Source: Marivita hallyeonensis
Lineage (GTDB): Bacteria; Pseudomonadota; Alphaproteobacteria; Rhodobacterales; Rhodobacteraceae
Direction: 5' to 3'
DNA length: 64,000 nucleotides
NCBI RefSeq assembly: GCF_900129875.1
Contig: NZ_FQXC01000003.1
Span: forward strand, 248,001-312,000
The notes beneath the pieces are model-generated. The model saw nothing but the letters and a program-made list of their open reading frames with translations, had not been told where the DNA came from and made no database searches. Made by a program: the position numbers and the translations under genes. Shown here in pieces: positions 62,563 to 64,000 of the stretch (within the stretch, counting starts at the first letter, position 1; each line of letters opens with the position of its first letter).

Positions 62563-63893
62563 ACCGCCTCATCCAATCCGGCCTGATGTTCGGCAACCTG
62601 ATCCATGTCGCCTCGCCGGCGCTGGTGGAGCGGTACAACCGCGCGCTCAAGCATCTGACCGGCAAGACCACGGCCCAGACCGATTTCCACATCGACATTT
62701 CCGGCTTCTCGCCCGAGATCGGGGATGAGTTGGACGATCCGCTTTACCTCAACCACAACGGGGTGAACCGGCAGTTCATTCTGCTGACGACGCAGCAGAA
62801 GACGGCGCCGCTGCTCGATGCGAAATTCTCGACCTCGCGGGATATTCTGCGGCAGTTCATCGAGGCGAATGAGAGCCAGTTGTTCGCGCTGACCGCCAAG
62901 GATGCGGTGGCGGGGGAGTTGGTGAATTCGGTGTTTGACGTGTCGAACCCCGAGCGGTTGTTCGATATCTCGAACATCACCATCGAGGCGGATACGACGC
63001 AAGGCACGCTTCGCGACGCGGACAAGCTGGCGACCCTCGTGGATCGGTTCAAGACGGAAGAGGACGGCTGGCACGATGACGTGTTGATTGCGGACATGAT
63101 CACCTTGGCGAAACGCACGGGCGATGTGGTGCGCAACCCGGTGCGGCTCAGGGTGAACACGTTCAAACAGGAGAACTTCCACACCAGCCATTTCGGCGGA
63201 ATCTATGTGTTTCGCAGCGTCGAACACCCCGCCGCCATTTGTGCGGGTGACGCCGTGCCGGGGATGCCGATTGCCTATACGTTCACATTGCGCGACCGGA
63301 ACAAGGTGGCGAAGTTTCTCGACCTGAACGGGCTTGTGGAACCCATCGTCAAGGCACGCGGCATCGATGCGAGCGCGATCCTGCGGCAGAAGATGGACTT
63401 CATCGTCGTGGACGTGGCGCAGGAGGCGGAGATCGACCTCACCGGTGCCACGCGCCGCGACATTCGCACGCTCGCCCGACGTTTCTCGGACCGCCTGCCT
63501 GCCGAATGGCACGCGCTCAGCCATCAGGTGCGGTGGAGCGAGGGTGAGGCCGACTGGCCGCGGATCGCCAGCGACCATCCGGCATATTTCTACACATTGC
63601 GCGCGAGCGACACGCCGGATGCCGAATTGGTTAACATGCTCTTGTCAGAGCTATCGCCCAAGGACATTCGGCAGCTTTATATCTGCCACAAGGAGGCGTT
63701 CTACGCCGCCTATCGTGGGTGGACGGACACGAAACAGGCATATGTCGTGGATTTCCTGACCCGCGAATACGTGGCCGACAAGGCAGGCGCGCGCGAAGCG
63801 CTGTTCGGCCATGACGCGCCCCTTGAAGAACCAAAGCCAATCCGCGACGATGTGATCGCGCGTGTCGGTCCCTGGGGCGCGGTTCGGAGGTAG
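62559..63893 (+). CDS. Uncharacterised protein (DUF6638-like) of the AAA+ cluster
   Basis: A 444-residue soluble protein. It begins MNRLIQSGLMFGNLIHVASP and contains TDFHIDISGFSPEIGDEL and PAYFYTLRASDTPDAELVNMLL. The pattern resembles proteins I recall as DUF6638, though I cannot verify that name here. No catalytic motif is visible. The start overlaps the preceding small membrane gene by 4 nt; the 66-residue longer frame is rejected. It is co-directional with the AAA+ gene and 3 nt from the next one. Confidence 0.72.
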   Translation: MNRLIQSGLMFGNLIHVASPALVERYNRALKHLTGKTTAQTDFHIDISGFSPEIGDELDDPLYLNHNGVNRQFILLTTQQKTAPLLDAKFSTSRDILRQFIEANESQLFALTAKDAVAGELVNSVFDVSNPERLFDISNITIEADTTQGTLRDADKLATLVDRFKTEEDGWHDDVLIADMITLAKRTGDVVRNPVRLRVNTFKQENFHTSHFGGIYVFRSVEHPAAICAGDAVPGMPIAYTFTLRDRNKVAKFLDLNGLVEPIVKARGIDASAILRQKMDFIVVDVAQEAEIDLTGATRRDIRTLARRFSDRLPAEWHALSHQVRWSEGEADWPRIASDHPAYFYTLRASDTPDAELVNMLLSELSPKDIRQLYICHKEAFYAAYRGWTDTKQAYVVDFLTREYVADKAGAREALFGHDAPLEEPKPIRDDVIARVGPWGAVRR

Positions 63894-63896
63894 AGT

Positions 63897-64000
63897 ATGT
63901 TTGCACTTGGACGGCTTCTGGTGATCGGCTTTCTGGTCCTCAGCGTGGTCTATATCTGCCTCTCGCTCTATTCCCGCGCGGTGCGGCGCGACAAGCTTGA
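63897..64000 (+). CDS. Start of a further membrane protein, cut by the window edge
   Basis: ATG 63897 opens a frame of 34 codons to the window end: MFALGRLLVIGFLVLSVVYI, then CLSLYSRAVRRDKL. It has one membrane helix followed by a basic stretch, the pattern of a positively-inside anchored protein. Only 3 nt separate it from the previous stop, so it continues the AAA+ operon. The rest lies outside the window. Confidence 0.6.
   Translation, partial: MFALGRLLVIGFLVLSVVYICLSLYSRAVRRDKL

Overview
The window reads as chromosomal DNA of a Roseobacter-group alphaproteobacterium (Rhodobacterales). Reasons: high GC with few intergenic gaps, roseobacter-type gene content (glcDEF, CioAB-type cyd oxidase, the two-HMA copA/cueR pair, homospermidine synthase, IalB-like proteins) and recurrent small intergenic elements of the ..CCGGCGGG..ATATTTGG.. 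kind. This is inferred from family content; no rRNA lies in the window to fix the taxon. I see no tRNA, rRNA, CRISPR array, insertion sequence, integrase or replication origin.

Layout. 0-3.5 kb: NIPSNAP and ABM-fold pair, aromatic/aspartate aminotransferase, 3-mercaptopyruvate sulfurtransferase, smpB. 3.7-7.9 kb: bd-type quinol oxidase cydAB and a SulP anion transporter whose start region can fold into a hairpin. 8-12 kb: complete phosphorylated serine pathway (serA, serC, divergent serB), with a zinc-type asparaginase overlapping serB tail to tail. 13-16 kb: IalB-like protein, arsR-arsP type metalloid module, PEP-mutase-family lyase. 16-21.4 kb: rlmN, an HWE sensor kinase, and copA-cueR behind a textbook CueR promoter. 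21.5-27.8 kb: aldose epimerase, MFS carrier, homospermidine synthase, lipoprotein, L,D-transpeptidase, a DUF2238-like membrane protein and a mini K+ channel. 27.9-32.6 kb: NAD salvage (pncA, pncB) with a YkgJ-like and a TerB-like gene, then trhO. 32.6-39.3 kb: membrane proteins, glycolate oxidase glcDEF behind a strong dyad, a trypsin-like protease, and a small heat-shock gene with an RpoH-like promoter and a ROSE-like RNA thermometer. 39.4-43.1 kb: MFS exporter, gabD, kynurenine-formamidase-like hydrolase.

43.2-53.8 kb is the metabolic centrepiece: a soxBDAG-like operon, an XRE-cupin regulator, three glutamate-synthase-like genes and a GmaS-type ligase. Together they form the N-methylglutamate pathway (mgdABCD, mgsABC, gmaS), which turns monomethylamine into ammonium plus methylene-tetrahydrofolate. 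The mgd operon is preceded by a folded leader with mutually exclusive stems, a candidate cis-regulatory RNA. A roughly 100-nt repeat lies after mgdD and again after mgsC.

53.8-56.8 kb: a double SnoaL-fold protein, a glycine amidinotransferase with a G9 tract at its ribosome binding site, and an exported protein of unknown function. 56.9-64 kb is an uncharacterised co-directional cluster: a coiled-coil protein, small membrane proteins, an AAA+ ATPase and two proteins I cannot assign functionally. An AT-rich gene has apparently been inserted into it. The cluster runs off the right edge.
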